A program made the translations under genes and the position numbers. This document shows positions 53,486 through 63,763 of a DNA stretch of 64,000 nucleotides, in pieces. The notes beneath the pieces are model-generated. The model was not told the origin of the DNA and did not search any database. It saw only the letters and a program-made list of their open reading frames with translations. Position 1 is the stretch's first letter. The number at the start of each line of letters is the position of its first letter. This DNA comes from Fodinibius salipaludis (lineage in GTDB: Bacteria > Bacteroidota > Rhodothermia > Balneolales > Balneolaceae): assembly GCF_002287075.1 (NCBI RefSeq), contig NZ_NSKE01000005.1:246581-310580 (forward strand). Reading direction: 5' to 3'.

Positions 53486-54973
53486 TTAATATCCATCGTT
53501 CTGCCTCATCTCTCCACCAGATTTGTCAATTTCGGTTTGCGGAATTGGGTATAACTGATGATAAGGCATAAAGCTTTTGTCCATATCAGTTAAGACTTCT
53601 TCAGCAATGCCCCATCGTTTCAGGTCATTAAAACGCTGTGCCTCAAAACCCAGCTCAACACGGCGTTCATGTTCTAACCAGTCTCTTATTTGCTGTTCAT
53701 CAGTAGAGTTTTCATCCCGATCGGGCAAGGTGCCTTGTGGCGGTTGACCTCCATCAATGGTAGGTGTCGTACGTGCCCGCTCCCGAACCTCATTAATTTT
53801 TGCAACAGCTTGTCCATAATTATCAGTTTCAAGATACGCTTCAGCCTTCCAGAGTACTACATCTGCCCAACGAATAAACACTCTGTTACTGGGAGCATCC
53901 GCATTGCCTTTGTATTGATCATTCGTTGCACCAAGAAGTTTATAAATTACCTGATCATCGACATTAACAGTATAGTCAAGTCGGGGATCATTCTGCTCGA
54001 ACTCATTTACAAAATTATCCGTCGGTGCAATAAATCCCCAACCCATAAGTGCGCCAAGACCATTTCCTTGACTGGGTGTTTGGTTTGCTTGGTGATCATA
54101 AGCAAAAATGACCTCATCCTCTTGGAATTCCTCATCAATACTGAAACTGTGGAAGTAATTTTCGTTAAGGCTGTAATATCCCAAACTCTCCAACTGATTG
54201 ATGGTATCAATTACATCTTGCCAATTCTCATTGAATAGTGATACTTTGGCCTGCATAGCAATAGCAGCTCCTTTTGAAACTCTCCACGGTTCGCTGTTGC
54301 TGGAATACTTCTGATCCGGCAGCAATTGTTCGGCTTCAGATAAATCCGATTCGATTTGGTTCCATACCTCGCTGGCCTCAACACGTTGGGCTTGTTCAAA
54401 TGCACTATCAAAATTATCCAGGGGTTCCAAAATAAGTGGTACGCCACCAAAGTTATTTACCAGATCGAAGTAATAAAATGCTCTAAGGAAATAAGCCTCT
54501 CCCAGCAACCGATCTCTGAGATTAGAATCTATATTAATCTGGCTAATGATTTCCTCATTCGTTAAATCACTTATTGCCCTGTTGGCACGCGAAATACCTT
54601 CATAATCATAGCTCCATATTCCCTGGAATGCCTGATTAGAAGGAGTAAAGTTAAAATTGCCTACACGGTCCATCCAGGCCTGATCGCCATCGGACTGCCA
54701 CTTTTTATTCATATCACCGGCAGCAATATCGTGAAGGATAAAATCATTGCGTGTCACTTTTCCCTCTGCCCAGTTCCATTGACCAATGATATTCAAGGTA
54801 TTCGAAAGCAACTGGTATGAGGAATTAACAGAAGACTTTACCGTTTCAACTGACGGGTCTCTATCAATTTGATCCGGTGTAATCTGTCCAATTGGGCTTT
54901 GGTTTAGGGATGAATCACATCCAAAACCAATTACCAAGAAGAGTACAAGTATTTTTAGATTGATAAGTTTCAT
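53486..54973 (-). CDS. SusD/RagB-family nutrient-binding lipoprotein
   Basis: About 495 residues from the internal ATG at 54973, which begins the lipoprotein signal ending in IGFGC. SusD features: N-terminal TPR helices with EAYFLRAFYYFDLVNNFGGV and the C-terminal RVELGFEAQRFNDLKRWGIAEEVL. Surface lid that catches glycan for the SusC channel. The longer start at 54991 adds only six residues before the signal. Confidence 0.92.
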   Translation of the reverse strand: MKLINLKILVLFLVIGFGCDSSLNQSPIGQITPDQIDRDPSVETVKSSVNSSYQLLSNTLNIIGQWNWAEGKVTRNDFILHDIAAGDMNKKWQSDGDQAWMDRVGNFNFTPSNQAFQGIWSYDYEGISRANRAISDLTNEEIISQINIDSNLRDRLLGEAYFLRAFYYFDLVNNFGGVPLILEPLDNFDSAFEQAQRVEASEVWNQIESDLSEAEQLLPDQKYSSNSEPWRVSKGAAIAMQAKVSLFNENWQDVIDTINQLESLGYYSLNENYFHSFSIDEEFQEDEVIFAYDHQANQTPSQGNGLGALMGWGFIAPTDNFVNEFEQNDPRLDYTVNVDDQVIYKLLGATNDQYKGNADAPSNRVFIRWADVVLWKAEAYLETDNYGQAVAKINEVRERARTTPTIDGGQPPQGTLPDRDENSTDEQQIRDWLEHERRVELGFEAQRFNDLKRWGIAEEVLTDMDKSFMPYHQLYPIPQTEIDKSGGEMRQNDGY

Positions 54974-54991
54974 AATAAGATCACCTGTCAT

Positions 54992-57900
54992 TTAAAATGA
55001 TGCATTAATTCCTACCATAATAGTACGCGACTGGGGATAGGTCCCGTAGTCCATCAAGTCGGTAACTTCGGGATCAAGTCCCGTGTAATCGGTTATGGTT
55101 AACAAATTCTGTCCGGAAACGTACAGCCTAAGATTTTTAACTTTTGACTGATTTCCACCAAACAATCCATCGAATGTATACCCAACTTCGACGTTTTTGA
55201 TCCTCATATAGGAGGCATCCTCAACATAAATGCTTGAGACTCGGCTACTTCCATTATCCGTAAAGCTGAGTCGAGGTATTGAGTTGGTTGATCCTTCACC
55301 ATCCCAACTATCAAGCACACGGGTCGTATAGTTAAATGGACGCGTATCATAGTCAAGGATCTTTTTGCTATCGTTATATTGATCCACTCCCTGTACGCCC
55401 TGTAAAAAGACTGAAAGATCAATGTTTTTATATTCGCCTGTAAAATTCAGGCCATACGTAAAATCGGGATGTGGATCACCGATAAAGGTTCGGTCATCAC
55501 TATTGATAATGCCATTTCCATCCAGATCCTTAAACTTAATATCTCCCGGTTGAGCAGATGGGTTAGATTCTCCACTGAGATGGGAGTCAACCTCTTGCTG
55601 ATTCTGATAAATGCCTTCCATCACAAAACCATAATACGAGTTTATTGGTTTGCCAACCTCAGTACGAGTTACATTATTAATAATGCTCGGCAAGTTAGGA
55701 TGCAGTTTTTCAACCGTATTGGTTAGGGTCGAAAAGTTTGCATTGACACGATACTTGAATGCCCCCTCACTTTTCCTGTAACTGGCACTAAATTCAAACC
55801 CTTTGTTTCGCACCTCACCAGAGTTGACAAAAGTAGGCTGTACTTCACCTACTACTTCAGGCAATGTAATTGGTAAGAGTATATCGCTCGTCAACATATT
55901 AAAATACTCTGCTGAGAAGCTAAGCCTTTCGAATAGTATAGCATCAATCCCAAAGTTAGTCTGTGTAGTAGTCTCCCACTTCAGGTTTGGATTTCCATAT
56001 CGAGAAACCTCATATTGCCCCGATGCATTTCGCTGCAGCAATGTTAAGTATGCGTAGTTAGGAATTTCCTGATTCCCAAGCTGTCCCCAACTCCCCCGTA
56101 GCTTCAGTTGCGAAAGCCAGTCTACGTTCTCTAAAAAGGATTCTTCTGACATCATCCACCCTGCTGAGAACGATGGGAACAATCCCCATTTATAATTATC
56201 AGCAAACCGTGAAGAAGCATCAGCTCTTAAGTTTGCCGTAACCATATATCGTTCGGCATAATCGTACGAGGCCGACCCAAAATAGGAGAACAGTGCCCAC
56301 TCTGAACCAGTACCACTATTGGTTAATCCGGTTTCGGTACTTCCGAAATTGAGATATCGGAAATTATCATCGGAAAAGTCAAACCGTTGACGAGATCCGG
56401 CAACATTTGTCGACCTATTAGATACGAACTCCGTACCTACTAACCCATTCACACCATGCTTACCAAAATCTTCGGTATAATTAAGCGTATTACTCCATGT
56501 AATATTTATAGTCTTATCGCGGTTTTGTGATAGCGAATTTGGACGATTTTGGCGACCAAGTCCAGCATCCTGTGGTTGACCTCCTCCATCATCATCCCCA
56601 AAGTTTTCATTAAAGACTTTGTGATGATAAAACAGTACATCAACACCTAAGTTTGTTCGGAAGGTAAGATTTTCATCTTCCAGAAAACTGTATTCTCCAA
56701 ACAAATTACCAAAAGCCTTGTACTGCTGAATAACATCATCTGTAAAATAGGCCAGTGCTACTGGGTTTTGTGAAAGCTCATACTTACCAGACTCATAATC
56801 ATTAGGCCCTTCATAAAAAGGAAGATCGGTAAATGGATCTTCCTCAGAATAGTAGGGATCATCAGGATCTTTCTTAACAGATAAAATGGGAGGTCTCAAC
56901 ATAGCATGTCGTACAATTCCTGGCTGATCTCCCCGAGAGTTCAAGTTATCTTCATTAGAATACGACAACTGCATATTGGTTCCGAGAGTAAATCGATCGG
57001 TAACATCAGAATTTACATTGGCCCGAAAATCCATGATTTGAATCTTATCATTATCATACACTACTACTCCGTCTTCGGTATAATATCTTGAAGATAAATA
57101 GTAGTTGGTGTTTTCATTTCCTCCGCGAGCTGATAGACTCACGTTATGTGTATAACCTGGACCAAAGGTCTCACCCAGCCAATCGGTATTTGCGAAATCG
57201 CTTCGGCCTTTGTCCTGCGTATATGGATTAGTCCCCGAATAGCCGGCATTATTCCACGCTTCTTCAACCGTGTTCATGTATTGCTGAGAGTTGAGCATAT
57301 TCGGAAGGTTAGAAACACCACTAACCCCGCTATAGTAATTGACGTTCAGCTCAGATTCACCTTCGCGACCCTGCTTGGTCTCGATTACAATAACTCCACC
57401 TGATGATCTTGATCCATAAATAGCAGCCGCCGATGCATCTTTCAGAACGTTCATCGACTGTATGTCAGCGGGATTTAAAAACCCGATGCTCCGAGTCGGT
57501 ACCCCGTCAACTACAAAGAGTGGATTGTTGTTACCGATAGTTCCTTCGCCACGAATTCTAATTTCCACCTCATCGCCGGGTGCTCCTGTGCTTTGTGATA
57601 CTTGAACGCCGGAAACCTGCCCCTGCAAAGCTTCCGAAACACTGGAAACCTTGCGCTGTGAAAGATCTTCCATGTCTACAGTAGATACTGCTCCCGACAA
57701 CTCTTTCCGATTCATTGTATTGGTGTAACCGGTTACAACCATCTCATCGCCCATAATTGCTTCGGCAGATAATTGAATATCCAACTGGCTTCGTCCATCA
57801 AGAGGAATTTCTTGTCGTTCATATCCCACAAATGTGGCAACCAATGTATCCTGTAGACTGGGAACAGTAAGTTCAAAACTACCATCGGGACCCGTTGCCG

Positions 57901-58336
57901 TACCAATATTAGTTCCTTTAACCATAATATTTACCCCTGGCAAGGTATCACCTGACTCGGCATCGTACACCGTACCAGTTACCTCTTCTTGTCTAAATTC
58001 TATGGGTTCACCAGCAGCAGCCAGGAAAAAGCTGCGATCTCCAACCTTCTTAAACTGAATATCGAACTGACGAATCATGCTGGTCAAAATCGATTCCAAA
58101 TCTTCACTTCCAATAAGAGTTTTGGAAATCGATTTTTCTTTCACTAGATCACTCTTATAGATAAAATTAACATTGTGTTCGCCTTCGAGATAGCGAAGTG
58201 ATTCTTCCAATGAAATGGTTTTTTCCTGCCCTTGCTGCTGTTCATTTAAGGTCAATATATTATTGACCTCTTGGGCATTTGTTGCAGGCAGTGCTATCAT
58301 AAACCACCCAAGAATTACAAGTATCAGTTTTTTCAT
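54992..58336 (-). CDS. SusC/RagA-family TonB-dependent outer membrane receptor
   Basis: 1114 residues. Signal peptide, N-terminal secretin/TonB STN domain (~35-110), carboxypeptidase-D-like beta domain (GTVYDAESGDTLPGVNIMVK), plug with VVTGYTNTMNRKELSGAVST and ADIQSMNVLKDASAAAIYGS, and a 22-strand barrel. The STN domain fits transduction to the FecR/ECF pair just upstream. Imports oligosaccharide, probably mannoside, together with SusD. Confidence 0.94.
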   Translation of the reverse strand: MKKLILVILGWFMIALPATNAQEVNNILTLNEQQQGQEKTISLEESLRYLEGEHNVNFIYKSDLVKEKSISKTLIGSEDLESILTSMIRQFDIQFKKVGDRSFFLAAAGEPIEFRQEEVTGTVYDAESGDTLPGVNIMVKGTNIGTATGPDGSFELTVPSLQDTLVATFVGYERQEIPLDGRSQLDIQLSAEAIMGDEMVVTGYTNTMNRKELSGAVSTVDMEDLSQRKVSSVSEALQGQVSGVQVSQSTGAPGDEVEIRIRGEGTIGNNNPLFVVDGVPTRSIGFLNPADIQSMNVLKDASAAAIYGSRSSGGVIVIETKQGREGESELNVNYYSGVSGVSNLPNMLNSQQYMNTVEEAWNNAGYSGTNPYTQDKGRSDFANTDWLGETFGPGYTHNVSLSARGGNENTNYYLSSRYYTEDGVVVYDNDKIQIMDFRANVNSDVTDRFTLGTNMQLSYSNEDNLNSRGDQPGIVRHAMLRPPILSVKKDPDDPYYSEEDPFTDLPFYEGPNDYESGKYELSQNPVALAYFTDDVIQQYKAFGNLFGEYSFLEDENLTFRTNLGVDVLFYHHKVFNENFGDDDGGGQPQDAGLGRQNRPNSLSQNRDKTINITWSNTLNYTEDFGKHGVNGLVGTEFVSNRSTNVAGSRQRFDFSDDNFRYLNFGSTETGLTNSGTGSEWALFSYFGSASYDYAERYMVTANLRADASSRFADNYKWGLFPSFSAGWMMSEESFLENVDWLSQLKLRGSWGQLGNQEIPNYAYLTLLQRNASGQYEVSRYGNPNLKWETTTQTNFGIDAILFERLSFSAEYFNMLTSDILLPITLPEVVGEVQPTFVNSGEVRNKGFEFSASYRKSEGAFKYRVNANFSTLTNTVEKLHPNLPSIINNVTRTEVGKPINSYYGFVMEGIYQNQQEVDSHLSGESNPSAQPGDIKFKDLDGNGIINSDDRTFIGDPHPDFTYGLNFTGEYKNIDLSVFLQGVQGVDQYNDSKKILDYDTRPFNYTTRVLDSWDGEGSTNSIPRLSFTDNGSSRVSSIYVEDASYMRIKNVEVGYTFDGLFGGNQSKVKNLRLYVSGQNLLTITDYTGLDPEVTDLMDYGTYPQSRTIMVGINASF

Positions 58337-58385
58337 AATCGTTAACCCTTTATGAGTTTAAATTTCTTATTAGAATCTATGCTCA

Positions 58386-59525
58386 TCACTGATCTTCTCT
58401 TTTAGATTTCAATGCTCCTACTTTTATTATATTCCCGTCTTTCATAACCGGCTGCTCCATTAGGTTTTCAAGAGCATTAATGAAAACCTCCAGATTATTA
58501 TTGGGTAAGGAACCTGAAATAGGGGTATTTTCTAACTCTTGATCATCCAGATCAAACCGTACATCATATAGGTGTTCAACTCTCCTTATCACTTCTCTCA
58601 ATGGTGTATTATCAAAAATAAGTTTGTCTTCGGTCCAAGCAGTAAAAAGTTCTGAGCGTACCTGGTTAACCGTAATCTCTTGACCCACCTGGGGAATTCG
58701 GCTCATTTCTCCCCGTTTCAATATCCTGTCTTCTGTGATTTCATTTTCACTATTCTTTTTCTCTACCCTAACACTGCCCTCAACAAGAACAACTTCTGTG
58801 GCATCTTCATAGGTATTTACGTTAAACTTTGTACCTAATACTTTGATACTACCTTCAGTGACATGTACCGTTAGACTCCGCTCAGCCTCTCCTTCAAAGT
58901 GAACAATATCAAAAAAGGCTTCACCCTCCAGCCAAATATCTAAATCACCTCCATAATATTCGGCAGGATATTTAATTCTTGAGTTGGCATTAAGGGTAAT
59001 TTTCGAACCATCCGACAATGTTAACTGTTTCTTTTGTCCATCTGTTGTCGTATTGGTAACAAATTTATTTTGTGATTCCTCAGCTGTAGTCTCGGAATAT
59101 ATTTCTGGATTCATATATCCAATAACTCCCATTACCGCTATAAGTAGAATAACAATAGCAGCTACACTGGAATAGTAGGTTCTGCGGGTTATATTAAATA
59201 TTTTGGACTTTGAGGATTGCTCCTCTTCCCTTAACCGATGGTATAATCGATCCAATTCAGATTCCACGTCGGTGTGCTTACCAGGGCTAAATTCAATATT
59301 TTGATGCAATACTTTTGCTTTCTGCACCAATTTTTTTCGTGCTGGATCGTCTTCAACCCATGTTTGCCAACGCTCTCCTTCTTCATCCGTTGCCGTACCC
59401 TCAATCCATCCCACAAAGGAATCAGAGGACAATAGGTTTTCTATACTCTCATCGTGATTTGACAAAACAGAGTGCTTTATAAGTTCAAAATTATCAAGAT
59501 TGCAGCATTTCTTTGCTGCTTTCAC
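58386..59525 (-). CDS. FecR-family anti-sigma factor
   Basis: 379 residues. Cytosolic N-terminus with FVGWIEGTATDEEGERWQTW, one membrane helix (~120-140) and a periplasmic FecR domain (TDGQKKQLTLSDGSKITLNA, GEAFFDIVHFEGEAERSLTV), then a C-terminal secretin-like half. Receives the SusC signal and releases the ECF factor. Gap to the sigma gene is 96 nt. Confidence 0.92.
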   Translation of the reverse strand: MKAAKKCCNLDNFELIKHSVLSNHDESIENLLSSDSFVGWIEGTATDEEGERWQTWVEDDPARKKLVQKAKVLHQNIEFSPGKHTDVESELDRLYHRLREEEQSSKSKIFNITRRTYYSSVAAIVILLIAVMGVIGYMNPEIYSETTAEESQNKFVTNTTTDGQKKQLTLSDGSKITLNANSRIKYPAEYYGGDLDIWLEGEAFFDIVHFEGEAERSLTVHVTEGSIKVLGTKFNVNTYEDATEVVLVEGSVRVEKKNSENEITEDRILKRGEMSRIPQVGQEITVNQVRSELFTAWTEDKLIFDNTPLREVIRRVEHLYDVRFDLDDQELENTPISGSLPNNNLEVFINALENLMEQPVMKDGNIIKVGALKSKREDQ

Positions 59526-59621
59526 TCATAAAGACACATCCAAATCTGTAGAGTACTCAAATTTTTTTTGAATTTTCTTAGAGAAGTCGAAGGAAAGAGA
59601 AATGAAAAAAAGTAGCTAAAT

Positions 59622-60224
59622 TTATTCTATGCTGGGAACTGACCTCACAATTCCTTTTAAATTTTTGAATGCACGATACAGATTATTTTTTACGCTTTGG
59701 TGATTGATCTCTAATACTTCTGCGATCTCTTTATTAGTTAGCCCATGATAATATTTCAGGAAAAGCGTTTCTTTTTGTCTACCGGTTAACTGATTAATGC
59801 CTTTTACGAGCTCATCTTTTTTCTGGGCAACAATTTCATTCTGTATAATTAACTCTTCTTTTGAAAAGGTAATATCAAAAATACCATCAAGATACTCTTG
59901 ATTACGACGATATCGATTTAATTTCTGTTCCTTTTCCCGTAATAGTATCCTACGATACGAAACAATCAAATAAGCTCTAACTGAGTCTGGCACCCCGATA
60001 GAATTGTGCTTCCTCCATAACTTTAGAAACAGTTTTTGGATCCCATCTTTCGCAGCCTCTTCATCAGAAACCAATCTTTTCCCATAATCTAAAAGCGACC
60101 CATAATAAATTCGGAATAGTTTACTTAAAGCCTCTTTTCCCCCATTGCAAAAAGATTTCCACAGCAATACTTCATCTACATCTCCCGGAACCTTATAATC
60201 TTTTAGTTTGCTGAATAAAAACAT
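59622..60224 (-). CDS. ECF sigma factor (FecI-like)
   Basis: About 200 residues from the ATG at 60224; a longer frame starts at 60296. Region 2 (EALSKLFRIYYGSLLDYGKR, AAKDGIQKLFLKLWRKHNSI) and region 4 (LTGRQKETLFLKYYHGLTNKEIAEVL) are clear. Pairs with FecR to control the SusCD locus. Promoter sequence it recognises cannot be read here. Confidence 0.9.
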   Translation of the reverse strand: MFLFSKLKDYKVPGDVDEVLLWKSFCNGGKEALSKLFRIYYGSLLDYGKRLVSDEEAAKDGIQKLFLKLWRKHNSIGVPDSVRAYLIVSYRRILLREKEQKLNRYRRNQEYLDGIFDITFSKEELIIQNEIVAQKKDELVKGINQLTGRQKETLFLKYYHGLTNKEIAEVLEINHQSVKNNLYRAFKNLKGIVRSVPSIE

Positions 60225-60296
60225 TGCCGTTTCTCTGTTATCCTTCCGGTATGCTATCCCTTTTATTGCAATTAGATATTGAATTTGCAAGCACAA

Positions 60297-61092
60297 TTCA
60301 AATAACTCTTCATTCTTGCTTATTACTATATGTAATTAATCAATTTTCTGAAATGTTTTTCTATACGATATATAAAGTAAAACCTCCTAATTTTTGAATT
60401 AGTGAGATATAGATTTTTTAAGAAAAGTGTCGTCTTTCTTTTTTAACTATTTAAAATGAAAATAGAGGAAGTCATTATTTTCTGTTATAAATAACCTCGA
60501 GTTTATGAATCGCAAGTGAGAGTAGTTCTATTTTAAATTTTGACACTGCAAGCCTAAACTTCCTTTTTTTCTAAACTCTGACATATAGTTCCCAGTCCAT
60601 CAGTCAGGTAAAAGAGGTTTAGATTCTACCATTATTTTTTGGCCATCTTTTGCCACAGACATACATTCATAATAAATTCCCAGAGAAAAAAGTTAAAGAT
60701 TATTATTCTTGGCAATTTTATCTGTGAGCTTCTTATAAGTACGTGAAAGATATCCACCTTATTTTATTAGCTGGCTATCTTCCCTCCAACTTTACCCGGG
60801 CGTCAATACTTCTCATAAGAAGTTTATTTAGGAGACCACCGCTTTTTTGAATGGTGATATTGGAACAGCAATTCTTGAAGAAACTATTTTCAGTTATACG
60901 TCCCCTTCCCGATGTCATATAATGATTTTTCCCTTCTTTTGAATGGAGTACAGGTGAGATCAACACCAACAGATAACCGTAGAAAAACCAAATTGAATAT
61001 TTGAGAACGGAACAAGGTATAGGGTAAATGAGTTAACACATTATACCTCCGACTGTAACTTATCGCTATATATTCCTCCACTTACAAGTATC
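60297..61092. other. 796-bp region without supported genes
   Basis: AT-rich. Two small reverse-strand frames (60775-60969, 60890-61081) have no recognisable product and overlap each other in different frames. No RNA gene or clear repeat seen. Confidence 0.6.
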
Positions 61093-61734
61093 ATGATTCA
61101 AAATATTAAAGACCAAATCATTAATATTAATCCTGAAGATGTAATTCAGGATGCTCGAGATCAGGATTTAGATGTGATACGCATCGAGGATTTTCGATAT
61201 ATGGCGCCCCACTATGGTCGCATCGAAACGATAATGGATAACTATGGATCATCCTTTGCAAATACCAGCATTTTAGGAGGACTAACAACAGGTATCGGTG
61301 GGCTCACAACGTCAATAACATTTGCCGCGGTTGATACTATTTCGCTATCGCTGCAATTGTATTGGCTCTCCCAGCGATTTGCCATTTTAAATGGATTTAA
61401 CGGCAATAAGCCGCTGCATCAGGATAAAATGATAAATATTTATTTTGAAGCGCTAAGTATAAATGGTGTTATCCAAGCTACACTCAAACATCAGCTACTT
61501 AAAGCAACCGCTGTCGCAGGTACCCGCCATGCATCCGATAGTTTGGTGTTACGCGCTATTGTGAACATCGGTAAGGCAATGGGCAAGAATATTTCTTCCA
61601 AACGAGCGGGACAATTAGTTCCTATATTTGGTGGCGTGGTTGGGGCAACCGTCAATTATTCATTTGCTTGCAAAACGGGCCAAGCCATGAAAAAAGCTTA
61701 TAAGCGTGCCTACTTTGATACTTGGAAATGTTAA
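61093..61734 (+). CDS. EcsC-family protein
   Basis: 213 residues of the EcsC family: amphipathic helices with a Gly-rich hydrophobic segment TSILGGLTTGIGGLTTSITFA, then AAVDTISLSLQLYWLSQRFAI and the end KRAGQLVPIFGGVVGATVNYSF. Membrane-associated, role poorly known. It stands alone between the gene-free stretch and the convergent DUF421 gene. Confidence 0.8.
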   Translation: MIQNIKDQIININPEDVIQDARDQDLDVIRIEDFRYMAPHYGRIETIMDNYGSSFANTSILGGLTTGIGGLTTSITFAAVDTISLSLQLYWLSQRFAILNGFNGNKPLHQDKMINIYFEALSINGVIQATLKHQLLKATAVAGTRHASDSLVLRAIVNIGKAMGKNISSKRAGQLVPIFGGVVGATVNYSFACKTGQAMKKAYKRAYFDTWKC

Positions 61735-61865
61735 CGTTCTTAAACTACTTCCATTGAGATTTAACTCACGCTGATTAAGGTATTACGGCCCAGCACAAAT
61801 TTGTAAGATAAATTCCACCCCATTTATAGAAAATGGTTTTTAAAAGTTGACATGCCTATGAGGGT

Positions 61866-62405
61866 TTAGTTTGAATTCCAATCGCGTACATTTTTCAATA
61901 AAATAGCATCAAGCTTATGGCTCGAATCTTCGTTATGTAATACGGAAATATCCCCGGTAGCTTCCATCACCACTGCTTTTACCTGCCTAAGCTGGGTTAT
62001 ATTAGCTTCGCGTAATTTTGCCCGTAAATCATCCTGGGTTACTTTGGCCTCTTTCATGTTATCTTCTAATATTTCGCTCCCCCTCATAAGCAACAACGGT
62101 TGATTATCAACGGCATAAATGATCGACTTTGATTTACCCCTTAGCTTTGCTACTGTCATTTGCAGAATATATAGCATAGCCAAGGCTACCATCGCCTGAA
62201 CTAACGGCGGATCTTTCGTCAAAATAGTGCTTGCAATTAATGAGCCAATGGCAACGGTCATCGCAAAGTCAAAACTCGACATTTTTGAGAAGGAACGAAG
62301 ACCTGCCAGGCGCGTGTATGTTATCAGGGTTACATAGATCCCGATAGTAGTTAAAATTACCATCAAGATGGAAGTCCAAGATGTAGTGAGCCAGCTATAA
62401 TCCAT
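61866..62405 (-). CDS. DUF421 (YetF-like) membrane protein
   Basis: 179 residues. Three N-terminal helices, the family core GLRSFSKMSSFDFAMTVAIGSLIAS, then a cytosolic alpha/beta domain (QPLLLMRGSEILEDNMKEAK, DLRAKLREANI, VKAVVMEATGDISVL). Function unclear; often stress-linked. Complete by family length. Confidence 0.88.
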   Translation of the reverse strand: MDYSWLTTSWTSILMVILTTIGIYVTLITYTRLAGLRSFSKMSSFDFAMTVAIGSLIASTILTKDPPLVQAMVALAMLYILQMTVAKLRGKSKSIIYAVDNQPLLLMRGSEILEDNMKEAKVTQDDLRAKLREANITQLRQVKAVVMEATGDISVLHNEDSSHKLDAILLKNVRDWNSN

Positions 62406-62493
62406 AATTAGTTGGGTTTAGTTTAATACGGGGTTGTGCTCGATAATATCAACCAATGGTTTGAAAGTATATATTCCGTTATCTCTTGTTTTG

Positions 62494-62640
62494 CTACGGC
62501 CAGCGATTGGCCAATCCAACATTCAGGACCAAACTGATAAAAGTACATATGAGTACGATAATGGCTAATACGCATGCGGTTCTAAATGTCAATATTACTC
62601 CTTCTGACCATAATTTTATCCATTTGTTACCAAAAACCAT
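62494..62640 (-). CDS. Small membrane protein, possibly DUF2798-like
   Basis: 48-residue frame with one membrane helix (TACVLAIIVLICTFISLVLN) between KWIKLWSEGV and a LNVGLANRWP end. The layout recalls one half of a DUF2798 protein; too short to be sure. The rest of 62406-62843 shows nothing else. Confidence 0.35.
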   Translation of the reverse strand: MVFGNKWIKLWSEGVILTFRTACVLAIIVLICTFISLVLNVGLANRWP

Positions 62641-62843
62641 ATAAATTCGTTTGCCTGAAAAAACCACTTTTTTATCATCCTGAACCTGTGCTACGAAGCC
62701 TTGGCATAGTAGTACTTATTTCGGGATGACATCAGAGTTTTTTTACATTATTAGTCATTTATTCTAACCGGTTAACGTATTATAAGAATTATCAAGAATC
62801 CGGCTTTATTATTGCAAGACACAGATCCTGTATCATTTTCTTA

Positions 62844-63151
62844 TTAGGGGTCTGGCTGAGCCAAAAGGCCATGTTTTTGAGAAAGATTAAAAATAGTTAG
62901 TTCCGGTCGACAGAAAAATTGGATCGGAAGCAGGCTGAACCCTATTCCCCGGCTTACATAAAGTCGGTTACTCCCCTTTCCAATACTGCCAACACCACCT
63001 TTTTCCCTTCCCAATCTGATCCTAAATTTGGTACCTCTACATCATGTTTCTGCACATCAAGAAGAAAACGGGGCTCAATAATAAAGCCCCAAACACCTAA
63101 TGCCAATAGTGTTATCAGAACGAAGAGTGAGGTTAATTTATACATTCTCAT
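62844..63151 (-). pseudogene. Metallophosphoesterase remnant with internal deletion
   Basis: The N-terminus (MRMYKLTSLFVLITLLALG, then HDVEVPNLGSDWEGKKV) is a membrane-anchored metallophosphoesterase start. After ~60 residues a frame change leads directly to SRGIGFSLLPIQFF and RPELTIFNL, the C-terminal strand of the same family, stopping at 62844. All metal-binding motifs in between are gone. An internal deletion of ~200 residues plus a one-base shift explains it. Confidence 0.75.
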
Positions 63152-63178
63152 TTGGTTAATTTTAATCTAAAATACCAG

Positions 63179-63763
63179 TCAGCTATCGGCCTTTTTATCG
63201 CTGAAGAGATAGCCGAAAGGTTCCAGAGCCGGGACACGTAGAAATACGATTGTAATAATGCCCATAACAGGAATGGCCAGAATCATGCCAATGATACCCC
63301 ACAAGGCATTACCCACAATCACCGCCAAAATCACAAAAAAGGGATGTACATCTACTTTGTCACCTATAATAAATGGCTGCAATACGTAGCTTTCCAGGAA
63401 TTGAGCTACGGTAAAGGTAATTACAATTCCTATCAGCACCCCCATTTCTCCGGATGTGAGATAGCCAAATATTAAGGCCACACCGAATCCTATAATATTA
63501 CCTATATAGGGAATAAGCGAAAAAAGCGCGGCCAAGATGCTGACAAGAATAAAATTGCTGACTCCTGTAATGCCAAGCCCAACCGAATAGGTAATTGCCA
63601 GCAGGCCTATGAGTATCAACTTACCCACCAGATACTGCTGTACTACATTCACGGACTCTTTAACAATCTGATTAACGTCACCACTTTTTTCATCGGGGAA
63701 TAAGCGCAACAAAAACGTCCTGAACCGATGCCGGTAATTGAGCATAAAGAATGCTGTGTTCAA
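63179..63763 (-). pseudogene. AI-2E-family transporter, 5' truncated by IS30
   Basis: 194-residue frame is the C-terminal half of a PerM/AI-2E transporter (usual length ~350): VVQQYLVGKLILIGLLAI, ALFSLIPYIGNIIGFGVALI, VLQPFIIGDKVDVHPFFVI and GIIGMILAIPVMG. Its N-terminal half is missing where the IS30-type transposase end abuts at ~63760. Only 27 nt lie between its stop and the metallophosphoesterase remnant. Confidence 0.8.

Noticed and set aside
60775..61081. Overlapping small minus-strand frames in the gene-free stretch
   Set aside because: Conflicting frames, no recognised sequence, not coupled to any neighbour.
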